64,000 nucleotides of DNA from Henricia sp. BOLD:AAB3569 (taxonomy: Eukaryota; Echinodermata; Asteroidea; Spinulosida; Echinasteridae): contig JBBELK010000822.1 of NCBI GenBank assembly GCA_037783545.1, positions 310,001-374,000 of the forward strand, given 5' to 3'. Of this stretch, positions 1 to 11,240 are shown piece by piece. The notes under the pieces were generated by a model. The model made no database searches. It was given only the letters and a program-made list of their open reading frames with translations, and was not told the DNA's origin. Each line of letters opens with the position of its first letter. The first letter of the stretch is position 1. The position numbers were made by a program, and so were the translations under genes.

Positions 1-121
1 CTTCTATTTGAGGTTTTTTGGGTCAAATGGTAAAGGGAACACACCGGCTTAATGTTTACATAGTGTAGCGATGTAGCATCATTGACAACAATTTTTCAAT
101 GGTCGTTGTGAAAAAAAAACA

Positions 122-245
122 TTAAAGGCACAGGCTCGTCAGCAATGCGCGTGCGCCAAATACGTGCCACGAAATACGCAGCTCCATAGCAAAGGCATGA
201 AGCTGCGTATTTTGTTGCACGAATTTGGCGCGCCTGTGCCTTTAA
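122..245. mobile_element. Palindromic TTAA element, copy 1 (one arm shortened)
   Basis: TTAA at 122-125 and 242-245. The arms, starting AGGCACAGGCTCGTC, fold on a loop near 190-196; the right arm lacks a piece compared with the copy at 52386. It is inserted inside the 30-1433 element and shares its right TTAA with the next insertion. Confidence 0.8.
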
Positions 246-758
246 AGGCAGTATACATCATTGGTAATCTCGAAAATCAGAAATGTTCACAAATTTACGA
301 CTAACTTAAACAATATAAACATGATGACCGTACAAAACTTCCCCTGAAATGGTTTTCTCTGAAGTGCTATAGTCTTTGAGAAATGATTAAAACAATTAGT
401 TTTCGTCTCAATTCAATTCGCCCCAAAACCATTTCGCCCAAGTGCCATTTCGCCCCAAACCACTTCGCCCGAGTGCCATTTCGCCCCAAATTACTTCGTC
501 CAAACACTACATCGCCCAAATACCACTTTGCCCCAAAACCACTTATAGTGCACAGGCCGTGGTTCAGGGCGAAATGATTCAGGGCGAACAGGTTTTGGGG
601 CGAAATGACTGCAAACCCTTTTTTGACTGTTTTCTCAAAAGTTAGACGAAGTACGGAGCTGGTTTTTGCTCATGATGGTTTTAATCATGCATATCTTCAA
701 TCACACAGGGGGATAAAACTATTTGTAACAGTTTACCAATCATGTATACTATCTTTAA
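242..758 (+). mobile_element. TTAA-type MITE with TTCGCCC motifs, copy 1
   Basis: The ends are TTAAAGGCAGTATACATCATTGG and, inverted, TTAAAGATAGTATACATGATTGG. An internal block (about 410-600) repeats TTCGCCC(CAAA) at a spacing of about 12 bases and then its complement. Further copies lie at 38994, 52550 and 62503. Confidence 0.8.
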
Positions 759-1996
759 CTAAAAATGTTTAAAATTAACAAAAGAGGCCCAATGTTGGAC
801 TATAGGCTTCACCAGCCGCTCGTAAATAAAAGTGGCGTTCGATAAGCTTACACAGGTCGACACGTGTTAAACCTCGTTTCTTTGTTTTCCCTGACTCATC
901 ACACCTTGCATGATCCTCCCCAGGTCAGCGCTGACTCGAGGAAGCAACTCGAACGCATAGTTGGTTTCTTCAACGTCCGCAATAGTGCTGTGTTTTTCTT
1001 CGGATATTATTTGTTATAGCCGCAAAGACGCGAACATCTAAGAGATTCTCTTGTCCATATCAACACCCAGAAACCCTTGTTATGAAACCTGAAAATTGGA
1101 TCATGGAAAATACAATCTGTTTGTAGGCCTACATAGTTTTCGAAGGACATTATTTTCCAACAAGAACTGAAACCAATCGCGATTATGCATGGAACAAACC
1201 TTTTCTACGGCTGGACATAAAACTAATTCACAAGACCACGTGATTTATCTTAACCAGAAGTCTGGCTCAGACTTCATGTCACCTTGTTTTGTTTTTTTAA
1301 ATGCTCAAAAACAGCTAAATTTGATAGTTTCTTTTCAGGATCTATTTAGTTTATTTCGGAAAGACTTTCAGAAACATGTATAGGTCTATATCGAGCCCAA
1401 AACAGCACAACGAAGCCGGTGTGTTTCTTTAAATGAAAGTTCAGAACATTGCAAATCTCATATACAGGTTTTAACCCTTTTTTTAAAAGTAACCTTTTTT
1501 TTGCTAATGCGTACATTGTAGCATTAAGGTACAAATTTGTATGATTGACAATTAAAAGGTTACTGTTACTGAGAAATCTGAAAGCTAACTTCTGCCTATC
1601 AGAGCCTTTTCATCTTAAATTTAAACAGTGATTTGCTACTTTACTTGGGTATAAGCTTTCAAAATCTGACATTAGGAAGTAATTAATCAATCAAACTGAA
1701 TCGTAGGAATAACTGTGCATCTAAAATTCTGCACTCGATCTTTGACGTCCCACTTTTTATTCCCATATTCATTTTAATAGATTATTTCCTGATGTCTGTC
1801 AGGTTTTGATGTGTTATATGGCCCATATGAAAGCTAACTTCAGATGACTGAGAACCATAGCCGTTTATTTAAAAGGGCGATGCACACAAAAATTAAATTT
1901 CAGATAGGTGAAAGGCTTAATTTTTTTAATAAAAAAATATAATGAGTTCTGCATGACTTTTTAGGTTCTGCAGCATTTTTTTCTTGACCAGTATTT

Positions 1997-2428
1997 GGGT
2001 AATTCCCAAAATTAGGGGTCCAAAAGTGTGACATGCTTTTTAAGATTTCCAAGTGTTTTTAATGATTGAAAGTGGTTTCCCTGTAGAAAATAATTATTTT
2101 CATTTGTACAAATGCCACTCAAATTTAATGTTTGTGTGTAGATATGGCACCAAGGTTAATGCAAAGTCATTCTACAGCCAATGTTCATTGGCGTACGTAA
2201 CCTATTTAATACCATGGAACAAATTATAAGCCTTTATGGTCTTTTGTTTTGAATATTTTTCAGGAATCAGAAAACAAAATATTGAAGAAAATGATGCTGC
2301 CCCCTATAATCACAGGCCACAGTCCATTACTGAGAATTTGTGGTTATAAGTGGTGATTTTTGAAGCAGAGAGTGTCGTACGTAACTGGGACACCAAACAT
2401 TTTGGACCCCTAATTTTTGCAATTACCC
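1997..2428. mobile_element. MITE with GGGTAATTCCCAAAATTAGG ends, copy 1
   Basis: The 5' end GGGTAATTCCCAAAATTAGG and the 3' end CCTAATTTTTGCAATTACCC are inverted repeats, with the match continuing through GTCCAAAA. The whole 430-bp unit occurs again at 46834-47286. Confidence 0.8.
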
Positions 2429-4447
2429 ATATACATGTATAAGAAAGTGCAATAAGTTGACCATTCTGCCACAACATGTATGCTATTTTCTTGAGTAGCC
2501 CCTCTTCCATCTTTTCATGGACACTTTCCTTACTGCAGAAACGATACCATCATTAATTATATTTTTTTCATGACGGTATATGATTTATTCAGAACCTCAC
2601 ACAGTACAAAACCTGAACTCAACCGGAACAATTATATGAAGGTCTTCGAAGGCCATTAATACGATGAATAATAACTACCTCTCCATGATATTATTCAGTA
2701 TTGACGTTTTAATTATTGTCGTTTGCTCAACTTAACCTTCGGGCAATGCCAACAGAGATGGGGAAAATAAACAGTGTGGGAGAAATATAAGCCTGTGAGG
2801 TGATTCAACATATAGCCTTGGTGGTGTTATTATTGGATTTTTTTACAATCGTAATTAGCAAGCTGGCAGCCCCCCAAAAAAACTAATTTATCAATACATT
2901 GCAGATTTGAAGATATGGGCATCATCATGGTGGGAGTGGCCGGGGCACTTTCCATTCCTGAAAAAGTGGGAAAATTGCAGAAGAAAAGAAATAAAAGAAA
3001 GTAAAAGACGAAATTAGATGTTTCAGTCAGTTAGCGAATTTGTAGTTAATTACTTGATTGTGTGATGCCATAGGTTATCTTACAGCCTGTTTACACTTGA
3101 TTCCGAGCTCGGGGTCGAGCACCGAGCTCCGGATCAGCTCCGGATCACACACTGAGTTATGTTTTATATCATATACTTTATTTGTACCTTTCCTGTAAAT
3201 GGATTTAATTAAATCAATAAATCAATAAATAAACGCTATTGGGACCAAATTGGCCCCGGATCAGACCCCGATATTTTGGTCTCGCGTAGGCAGAGGGTCG
3301 AACCCCGAGCTCGAGATCAGTTTCTGGTTAGGTAAGCAACTAATCTTACCGCATCCGCTCCACAACCGTTGCAGGGGGGAAAAGCCCGCAAAAAAATGAT
3401 GTTTTTCCATACAAGTCTTTCGTGCATTCCTATGACAATACACAAAAGGTCTACATAAAAACATAATTCTTTGTCCAGTTACGGACAATCATGAATACCG
3501 ATACGTCGTGACTTTATGCGCTTCATGTGATGCATAACGGTAGTACACATGTTTTCATACGCATTGTCAACAATTATCGGCCTCCATACGCGTGGCATAC
3601 AAATGGATACCGGTTATGCAGATTCTTCTCTTTATCTGTAATAGATAAATAAGTTGTATGCATTTTGTTTCTTTTTGATGTATATTCCGTGAATACAGAT
3701 CAAATTTAATGAGTCATGCCCATGTGAAAGCGAAAAGAATCTGCTGAAAACAGAGCTAAGTGCAGGGCAGATTTAGCAGATAAATGTACATGTACAAGTA
3801 CAAGTCATGTAGTGCGAAACCCAATTCAATGCATATGTGCACATCCACGTGAACAGTTACCGTTATCATATCCGTATTCGTAACCTTGTAAAACCCCTCT
3901 GATATCAACTTGTGTTTTCTTTTTCATCCATTTGTCACGTGCAGTTTCAACACCAAGTTTCCCGATGAGCTCCAGTGGATGCTATTTGTGCCCTGTGCCG
4001 CCACGCTAATCCTACTACTGCTAGTGTATGGCTACCCTGAAGTAGATCTTCTACCAATGACGCAGAGTTTCAAGTATAGGTGATCCCAAGATACATTTTT
4101 TGTTTGGTTGGAACTACAATGTATTTTTTAATTAAAATTTTCCACAAATGAAAACTAGTTTCTGAAATGGGACAGTGCTTCGTGCTGGACTGCAGGAATT
4201 GTTTAGGGTATTGCTTCTTGCACGGAACCGCCATATTAGCCAAACAGCGAGGCTTCCCTTGCATGAACAATGACTCCCTCGTGTCGTTACTATGTTGGTT
4301 GCTGTGACATTGACTTTTGTCCATTGTAATGATGTATACATGCATGGAAAGCCTCGTTATTAACTCAACCATGCAAGTGACAGATGAAGGATGCTTCTAC
4401 TTTTTCTAATGGACACAAACTTTATCCAATTAAAATGATCAAAGAGA
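2429..4447. other. No gene seen (apart from the repeat fragment at 3087-3330)
   Basis: AT-rich sequence with (AATA)n near 3215-3235. None of the short frames is supported by a family match. Confidence 0.5.
3087..3330. repeat. Partial GTTTACACTTGATCCCGAGC element
   Basis: GTTTACACTTGATTCCGAGC opens the fragment, and GGACCAAATTGGCCCCGGATC and CGAACCCCGAGCTCGAGATC match 23453-23863. An AT-rich piece near 3160-3240 interrupts it. Confidence 0.5.
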
Positions 4448-4600
4448 GATACATTACAGTCAAACCTCGATGAGAAGATAACTGTTAATACAACATTCCA
4501 AGGATATCTTTAGGTTCCAATTCCTGATAATACAAAATTCCTGTTATAACGAGGTAATATGCAAAGTCCCAAGGACCACTTATTGAAGATATTCGATTGT
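4448..4600. repeat. Interspersed repeat ending AACGAGGTAATATGCAAAG
   Basis: CAGTCAAACCTCGATGAGAAG at the start and CTGTTATAACGAGGTAATAT near the end are loosely inverted. The right side matches 61372-61405, where the minisatellite arose. Confidence 0.5.
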
Positions 4601-4638
4601 ATCATTTTAATAGTTGGAAGCCATGAGTGACATTCACT

Positions 4639-5078
4639 AATGCATAGTTCCGACCTGTCAATCAAGCCGAACCAGCCGACCAATCACAACAGGGCTAGCA
4701 GACAGCGCCCACATGGGTCAAAGTGCATTGCCTCACAAACAATCACGCGATTTTCTGCCACATACAGTTTGTACAGTGTTGTATGCGGTGATTCGGGTGA
4801 ATTTTGGTTTAAACGTCGGGCGATTCGCTGTTCAAAGGTAGGAAAGCGCATTTTTATGAATATATGGCATCCCTGCATTACTAGCCCTTTGCTCAGTGTG
4901 TGCTACGGTACCTGTCGACCCTAAAACATAAATACCTTTGAGTTTTTTCCAATGAATCTGTGCTTTCTATGCCGAGTCCCGGTACGTTGTGTGTCGCCAT
5001 CTTTTGGGATGGCTTGTGAGCACATAGCAACAGTATCTAAGGGGCGGGGTTAACTGGGCAATCTCAGAACTATGCATT
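4639..5078. mobile_element. MITE with AATGCATAGTTC ends, short copy
   Basis: It begins AATGCATAGTTCCGACCTG and ends CAGAACTATGCATT. Most of it matches, inverted, the right part of 15127-16170 (for example AACCAGCCGACCAATCACAA). Shortened by an internal deletion relative to that copy. Confidence 0.7.
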
Positions 5079-6199
5079 GGCCTAATACTACCCAAGTTGA
5101 TTATATGGTTTTATGCATAAAGAGGCTCAGTGTGAATCCAGCTTTACGGAGACATTTGGTCCCTAAGTCCGATACAAGTACCTTTTAAAATTATGTTGAA
5201 CAATTTTCCAAGAAAATATTTTTAGAATGGTAGAGAAGTCAAGTTGACAAACCAAATTTGAGAGAAATCTGTCATTTGTTATTTTTTTTCTTAAAAAATT
5301 GGAACTACATGTATTCAACGTTTTGTACACAAACCCATTGAAATATTTCTTTGAGGGGTAGGCTAAGTGTAATTACAACAGAATGAATCACCAATGTGAT
5401 GCATGTTGTTGCAACTGTCCACTTTATTTTGTAAAGGATTGAGCTACATACACCCTGTAGATGTCGTGTTAAAGCCTGTATGCAGTGTCCCAAAAAAAAT
5501 GTAATTAGCCTGAGATTTTTTTTGTATGAGAAAATTATAATAGAAGATGAACTTTTATAAATAAGTGTGCACACCTAGGTCCGTTTAACCAGCCTAAATA
5601 GGACAGTGGCTTTGCACAATTTCTTGAAAGCATGGACACAGTTTTTCATCGTTTTCTCAGTACGTAAATAAGGTACCGAGTTAATTTCTACACAGGTTGG
5701 TTTTTATCATACACATCCTCAATCACACATGGAGATAACGTCACTTCCAATCCTGTAATCTATCTTTAATGCATACCCGAGGTGGCAAGATTACGGCCCC
5801 AAACTCCCAAAATGCCCTGCGTAGATTGTTCAGTAAATTATTAACAGCCTAGAAAGATTGTCCAAGTGAAACCTCCTAAAACACACCCAATATAGCTGCA
5901 CCTTAATAGTGCATAGGCGCTGATTTATTGATGGGTTCTGCACGCTTGATTTACCAAGATGCTTTGTAATGCATACTGTAGCATTTTGTTGACATTGATT
6001 GGTGTTTGCGGCCCTTCGGGGAGAAACCAGTGCGATTAAAGTTGTTAGGCGTTAAAGGCTTCTGAAATGGGATTTTTATCACTTAAATCTACGGTATTAT
6101 CAATTTCTTTTCTTCAGTTAAGGACTGTGAGTTCGGATCATCTAAACTTAAGTAAAACTGATGCTTATCTTAAAGGCTACCCTAAGTAGGGTAACGTGT

Positions 6200-6542
6200 G
6201 GTACCGTGGCCGAGTGGTTTGGGTCATTGACTCACAATCATAGGTGAAACAGGTACCCGGCTGTGGTACCTGTGCCCTTGAGCAAGGCACTCAACCACGC
6301 TTGCTCTATCCTTTGGAAGGGATGTAAAGCCGTTGGTCTAGTGTGTTAGGTAACGGTAACGCACTTTAAAGATCCCAGAGCATTCTTTTGTGAAGAGCAA
6401 GGGGATTCCCCGGTGTCTCTGGCCATTTCTAATTCTTCATGGGTTTCCTAACGCTTGCGAGTGACAGTGCAATGGGCACTTTTAAGGAATCCTTGGTATG
6501 AATACCAGAAAGAAATAATAATAATAATAATAATAATAATAA
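6200..6542 (+). mobile_element. SINE family A (tRNA-Leu-type head), full copy
   Basis: The head GGTACCGTGGCCGAGTGG is a pol III A box of Leu/Ser tRNA type. It is followed by CCCTTGAGCAAGGCACTC, a body with GATGTAAAGCCGTTGGTC and GGGATTCCCCGGTGTCTCTGG, and a tail ending GGTATGAATACC and (AAT)n. Other copies are near 17.2, 21.5, 25.9 and 50.5 kb. Confidence 0.85.
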
Positions 6543-6672
6543 CTGTTCCTCTCAGTTATACAGTAATCAAAGCTAACTTTGAAACCTGTTTTAAAGGTGT
6601 AATTAAACATTTTTGGTTATTTTGCTAAAGTGAATTTTCATATTCGTGAGAGAAAAAAAACATGTATGATTT

Positions 6673-7013
6673 TTAAAGGAGCGTGACCAGATTAAAAAAA
6701 AGAAAATTCTTTCTAACCTAACTATCAAAATATGTTCCCAAAATACTACCATGGGAAGAATACAGAACTTTGCATTCCCCAATTTGGATGTGGAAGCAAA
6801 AAGGTTGGTGTAATCACTGCATTGCTTTATAAAACCGGATAAATTAGTTTTAAAAACATTGGTGGATTTTTGACGATATCCCTATAAATATATGGATTGA
6901 GGGCGGAAAATTTCAGAATGGAGATGGGAAAAATATGACACATGATATCAAAATCTAAAACTCATGGGGGAAAATTTGGGGCTCAATAATGTAATCTGGT
7001 CATGCTCCTTTAA
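6673..7013. mobile_element. TTAA-type MITE with TTAAAGGAGCGTGACCAGAT ends, copy 1
   Basis: Left TTAAAGGAGCGTGACCAGAT and right ATCTGGTCATGCTCCTTTAA are inverted repeats flanked by TTAA. 341 bp. Related copies or pieces lie at 13125, 42416, 44100 and 47990-48290. Confidence 0.8.
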
Positions 7014-7434
7014 ATGTTTGGAAAACATTGTTGCATCTATGCAGCTGAAATTTCGGCAGGCTAGTTTACCAACAGTCTTCCTTATTGTAATTCCAGGAAT
7101 TGATAAAAAGTTGATAAAAAGATACAATGGCCTTTAAATTATGTGACAATAGAAGCACAAATAGAGGAAGTGGTATATCACAAACTGAGCGATCAGGCCT
7201 TTAATATGTTGTTGTTTAAAGATATATCACAGGATTTGAAAACTGTTATAAACGGCGTTATCTCCATGTATAATTGAGGATGTGTATAATAAAAACCAAC
7301 CTGTCAGCTCATAACCTTTTCTACATCCCCCCCCCCCACCCCCCCCCCCCCCCTCCACCCCCCCCAAAAAAAAATTAAAAGCTGTGCCATGCTTTCAAGA
7401 AATTGTGCAAACCTACCGTTCTATTTAGGCTGGT

Positions 7435-8164
7435 GCCTTGGCTGTCCTGCACAGAGAACGGATTCATAATAGTCGGGGCCTAGTTTAGTTCACATGAAAG
7501 TGTCCTTGTAAAAGTGTGTGTGTGCACACACAAATTCTTCAGTTATAGTTTTCGTTCTAAAAAATACCTCTACACCTCGGGGGGAATCATTGCATCTGAT
7601 AGTTTGAACCACTTTTATCTTCCATTTGTAACAAAGGTTTTCCCCGTAAAATGGTTGATTCAGATTGATATTTTGGAACATTGCGAATCTTGTTTACAGG
7701 TTTAAATTCCGTTTTTCCTTGGTACTTTTAACTTGTGGTTCACAGACCTTTCTTCCATGACTGAACCGACGTTGTGTATGGAAGATTAACCTTACAATTC
7801 CCAACATGTCGCCATCATTAGTCCATGATTATTCCTGATAACTAATGACCCGCTAAATTTGTCCCCTTGTATGGTCATTACTGCAGTCGTGACAGGATTC
7901 GCAAAAGATAGGAATTAACATCTTGATCATCTGAACTGCGGAACTGGTGTACTTTTCTGGCAATAAAGAAGATAATTTATTGTACGTTATGTACGGTGTA
8001 GGCTGTTTTTATGTTGCTCACTTTGTTTGTACACATTTGAAAACCCAGAGTGCTAAAAGTACACCAGTGGTGTTAATGTGGACAAATTAACACTGCTTTA
8101 TGTGCAGTGGGGTTAATGTTCCAGAATAAATTCCCAGCGATTTTAGAACAATTGTCTTTCTACT
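7435..8164. other. No gene seen
   Basis: A GTGTGTGTGTGCACACACAC tract lies near 7515-7533. The two opposed 63-residue frames over it are mutual shadows. An AACAC-type repeat lies near 8045-8115. Confidence 0.5.
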
Positions 8165-9005
8165 ATTATTTTTTTGGATTGAGTCAAAGTCTCAAACATG
8201 GGATGAGAGAGAAATTATATGGACCTCATGTAACACCAAGAGAAAAATCGGGTTTGGAGTGGAAATTTGAGGGAGAATACTACTGTGCCTCATGGCTCAG
8301 CTGGTAGAGCATCTGCCCGGTGTGTCAGAGGTCTTGGGGAAATCCTGTGGGAGTATACCACTGTGCCTCATTGCTCAGATGGTAGAGCATCTGCCCGGAA
8401 AGTCGGAGGTCTTGTGGAAAACATGAGGGAGTATATCATTGTGCCTCATAGCTCAGCTTGTATAGACCATCTGCCCAGTGTATCAGAGGTCATAGGGAAA
8501 ACTTGACGGAGTATAGCACTCTACCTGATAGATCAGCTGGTAGAGCATCTGCCCGGTGTGTCCGAGGTTTTTGGGGGAACCTGGGCGAGAATACTACTGT
8601 GCCTCATAGCTCAGCTGGCAGAGTATCTGCCTGGAGTGTCAGAGATCTTGGGGGGGGGGGGGGGGGAACCTGAGGGAGTATACCATAGTACCACTGTGCC
8701 TCATGGCTCAGCTGGTAGAGCATCTGCCCGCTGTATCAGAGGTCTTGGGAAAACCTGAGTGAGTATACCACTGTGCCTCAGAGCTCAGATGGTAAGAGCA
8801 TAAGCCCAGTGTATCAGAGGTCATAGGAAAAACTTGACGGAGTATAGCACTCTGCTTGATAGTTAGAGGTCTTGGGGAAAATCTGAGGGAGTAAACCACT
8901 ACGCCTCATAGCTCAGCTGTTAGAGCATCTACCCGAGGGTCAAATGTCTTGGGTCCAAATCTTGATGAGGCCCATATGATTTTTCTTTCATCCCATGTTT
9001 GATTG
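8165..9005. repeat. tRNA-like 78-bp tandem array flanked by inverted tails
   Basis: Nine tRNA-like units start with GCCTCATRGCTCAGCTGGTA-type heads near 8287, 8364, 8443, 8523, 8601, 8698, 8774, 8853 (short) and 8903. The spacing is 76-80 bases except where a G run (8651-8667) lengthens one unit. Most units hold only the 5' half of the tRNA; the last keeps the 3' half and the tail CCCATATGATTTTTC. The left flank (8188-8232, AAACATGGGATGAGAGAGAA) is the complement of the right flank (8960-9003). Confidence 0.85.
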
Positions 9006-9462
9006 CTTCATCATAGCTATATTGGATTAAAAAATCCCAAACCATAGATTCGAAACGGGGAGTAAATAACAACTAAAATAAGTGTACGAGCAACTTTAAT
9101 TTTCTCCCCGTTTTCTCCGCGTCGCTATTTCTCAGGCGAAATTCAATTAGATCGCTCCGAACATTACACTGAGTGAAACATAATGGAGGGAGGAACAAAC
9201 ACCCTCGGTACATTTGTATTTGATCTAGACGTTTTGCCTGAGACCTGTGGATTGTATTCTCCCCCTCACGAAATATCTGTTAGTAGAGAAGCATTGTTTG
9301 TAGAAACAATCACCGCTGCCCTTTACTGCCTCGCTCACTGCGCTGCACGCGGCCATAATTAGTGAGTTCCGCTTGGAACCCCATTATCAGCTATAGTAGA
9401 TGGTGTGTCATTCAATAACACTCAACGGTTATCTGGCTTATGATAAATCTATGGTCGCAACA

Positions 9463-9640
9463 TTAAAGGTAAACACCGGCCTACTGTTTACGTAATTCAG
9501 TGATATATACAGCATCCTTGACAATAATTGTTTGATGGTCCTTGTAAAAAAAGATCGAAATGTCCCGTAATTCACCACAAAAGCTTACAATTAATAAAAA
9601 CGGTCAATAGTCGAGTTATACGCTTTACCAGCCGTTCACT
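9463..9640 (+). repeat. Left-end fragment of the CACCGGCTT family
   Basis: TTAAAGGTAAACACCGGCCTACTGTTTAC and the following GCATCCTTGACAATAATTG match the left part of 19667-20374. Similarity fades after about 9640. Confidence 0.55.
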
Positions 9641-9929
9641 ATCGCGCGAGACTCGACTTTGTCAGAAACGATTCGCTCTTCACTTGGCAAATTTTTGCTT
9701 TGGATATCTCTCATTTTCTGCTGAAGATTTCACTGGACAGCCTGGACCACCGAATGAGTTTTTCCGTTTTCTGTAGAAGAGCTGACATTTATGGTTTGTC
9801 TTCACGAACGTACATGAATTGTAAAAAGTATTGCACGGATCGGAAATGATCGCACATAATTATCAACTGAGGAAAATGAACATACATTATACGCCAATGG
9901 CAATTTTCAATAAATTGTTATGGACAGTG

Positions 9930-10372
9930 TACATACAACTGCATCAGAGGGAACTCAAGACTCGGCGATGGCAAGGAAGCCTTCCAACCTCAATGACCTC
10001 GAGACTTTTGCGAAGGAGGAGTGGGCGAAAATCCTGGTGGAAACATGCCAAAGCCTTGTAAGCCGATACAGTACAGGAACCGTTTGGAGGCAGTGACAAA
10101 AAAACAAAGGCTTTTCTATTGATTATTAAGAGTGACTTTATTAAGGGTAAAAATAATTATGGATATGACCTTTTTTGAAAACATGTCAATAAAATACCTC
10201 CAAAATAATATATTACAGAAAATGTAACTTGTTGTTATTCTTTTAGTTGTTTGGCACATACTTATCATAAGCAAGTCAGACAAAACTCACTCATTTTGTG
10301 ACATGATTCAAAATACTTAAAAAATTACAAAGGTATGAATAATTTTGGGCACAAATGTATCCTGAGACTTCA
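9930..10372 (+). pseudogene. Tc1-like DNA transposon remnant, transposase C terminus and 3' end
   Basis: From 9968 the frame reads RKPSNLNDLETFAKEEWAKI then LVETCQSLVSRY, a close match to the C-terminal end of Tc1-type transposases (family pattern R-P-NL-EL...EEWAKI...C-LV--Y). A TGA at 10091 interrupts it, then QKNKGFSIDY closes the family's usual ending. Just upstream, LKTRRW in another frame looks like the preceding family stretch, so there is a frameshift near 9966. The catalytic DDE part is absent. The 3' end, GGTATGAATAATTTTGGGCA, is typical of Tc1 inverted repeats. Dead copy. Confidence 0.85.
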
Positions 10373-10732
10373 AAATGGAATTGTGCGCATGTAAAACAAA
10401 CTATGGCGGGGTGGACGTGCAACTCACACGGGCTGAAATCGTAGGCTCTCGTAGTACCGCGACTTCAGCCATAAAAGGTGCAATCAATTAGCGTAATGGG
10501 CACGGCCGTGGCTTTCTGTGGCTTACATGCAGCGGGATTTTAAGAGAGTTCGATCCCCAAATGCGATTATCGATGTCGCAAACACGGAGGTGAGAAAGCG
10601 TGCGAGTACGTCATGGATTGTGGCACGTTTGCAGTGCCTCCATGCCTTAACTGGACATAGCATGTTCGGTCTGAAGCTGATTTCGTATGATCTTAATTAA
10701 ATAATACTGAACTTGGTATGAGAGAAAAACCG

Positions 10733-10890
10733 TAAAGCGGGCCTCCCACTGTGCGATTTTGGCCACGAATTTCCTACGAATTGGTACGATTACCAGAGAC
10801 TGTCCATAGACTCTACACACAATCGTACCAAATCGTAGCTAGTCGTACTTAATTCGTTCCCAAAATCGCACAGTGGGAGGCCCGCTTTAA
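10733..10890. mobile_element. MITE with AAAGCGGGCCTCCCACTGTG ends, copy 1
   Basis: AAAGCGGGCCTCCCACTGTG and CACAGTGGGAGGCCCGCTTT form inverted ends of about 27 bases. The flanks are TAA/TTA-like. A second copy is at 47804. Confidence 0.82.
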
Positions 10891-10974
10891 AGCCAGGAAA
10901 AGACCGCCACGACTACTTGGGATTCGCCTCGACTCAACCGTTGTGGAGAGGTTCATTTCAAGACAATCTTTAGT

Positions 10975-11020
10975 AAACCCATGGAGCTATAAAAAGGATA
11001 GCTCCATGGTAAACCTGAAC
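10975..11020. repeat. Short hairpin around a TATA-like loop
   Basis: AAACCCATGGAGCTAT and ATAGCTCCATGGTAAAC pair across a short AAAAAGG loop. Function unknown. Confidence 0.5.
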
Positions 11021-11076
11021 CCATTGCAAGGATGTTGTTTAACATTTCACGACTTTGCATCGCGACGCACAGTAAA

Positions 11077-11240
11077 TGGACAAACCGGCTTCGTTGGGCT
11101 ATTTTGGGCTCAAAATAGACCCATACATGATTCTGAAAGTCTTTCTTAAATAGAGTGAAGATCGACAGCTGAAAAGAAACCACAAAATGTGGCCGTTTTT
11201 CAGCATTTTTCAAAAGATCAAGGTCACCTGATTTATCCAG
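11077..11240 (-). repeat. Right-end fragment of the CACCGGCTT family, inverted
   Basis: ACCGGCTTCGTTG, then GGGCT(C)..TAGACC, CTGAAAGTCTTTC and AGGTCACCTGATTTATC match, in inverted order, the right part of 30-1433. Confidence 0.55.

Larger units (their letters stand above)
30..1433 (+). mobile_element. TTAA-type element, family with CACCGGCTT ends, copy 1, with nested insertions
   Basis: Ends are TAAAGGGAACACACCGGCTT (left) and AGCCGGTGTGTTTCTTTAAA (right). It matches 19667-20374 along its length apart from two insertions at 122-758. Short frames inside are not conserved between copies. Confidence 0.7.
5589..7434. mobile_element. 1.85-kb element with long inverted repeats of about 180 bp, carrying two nested insertions
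   Basis: The left arm 5589-5770 (CCAGCCTAAATAGGACAGTG, TTTCTTGAAAGCATGG, TACACATCCTCAATCACACA) is matched inverted by 7250-7434. A poly-C/poly-A tract (7327-7378) lies in the right arm. A SINE (6200-6542) and a TTAA MITE (6673-7013) sit inside. A one-arm fragment is at 27132-27262. Confidence 0.6.

Noticed and set aside
8276-8962. CRISPR-like array of regular repeats
   Set aside because: The units are tRNA-like with no unique spacers between them, and the genome is animal.
10518-10700. 60-residue frame near 10.5 kb as a gene fragment
   Set aside because: No family match, no splice sites of note, and it lies between transposon remnants.
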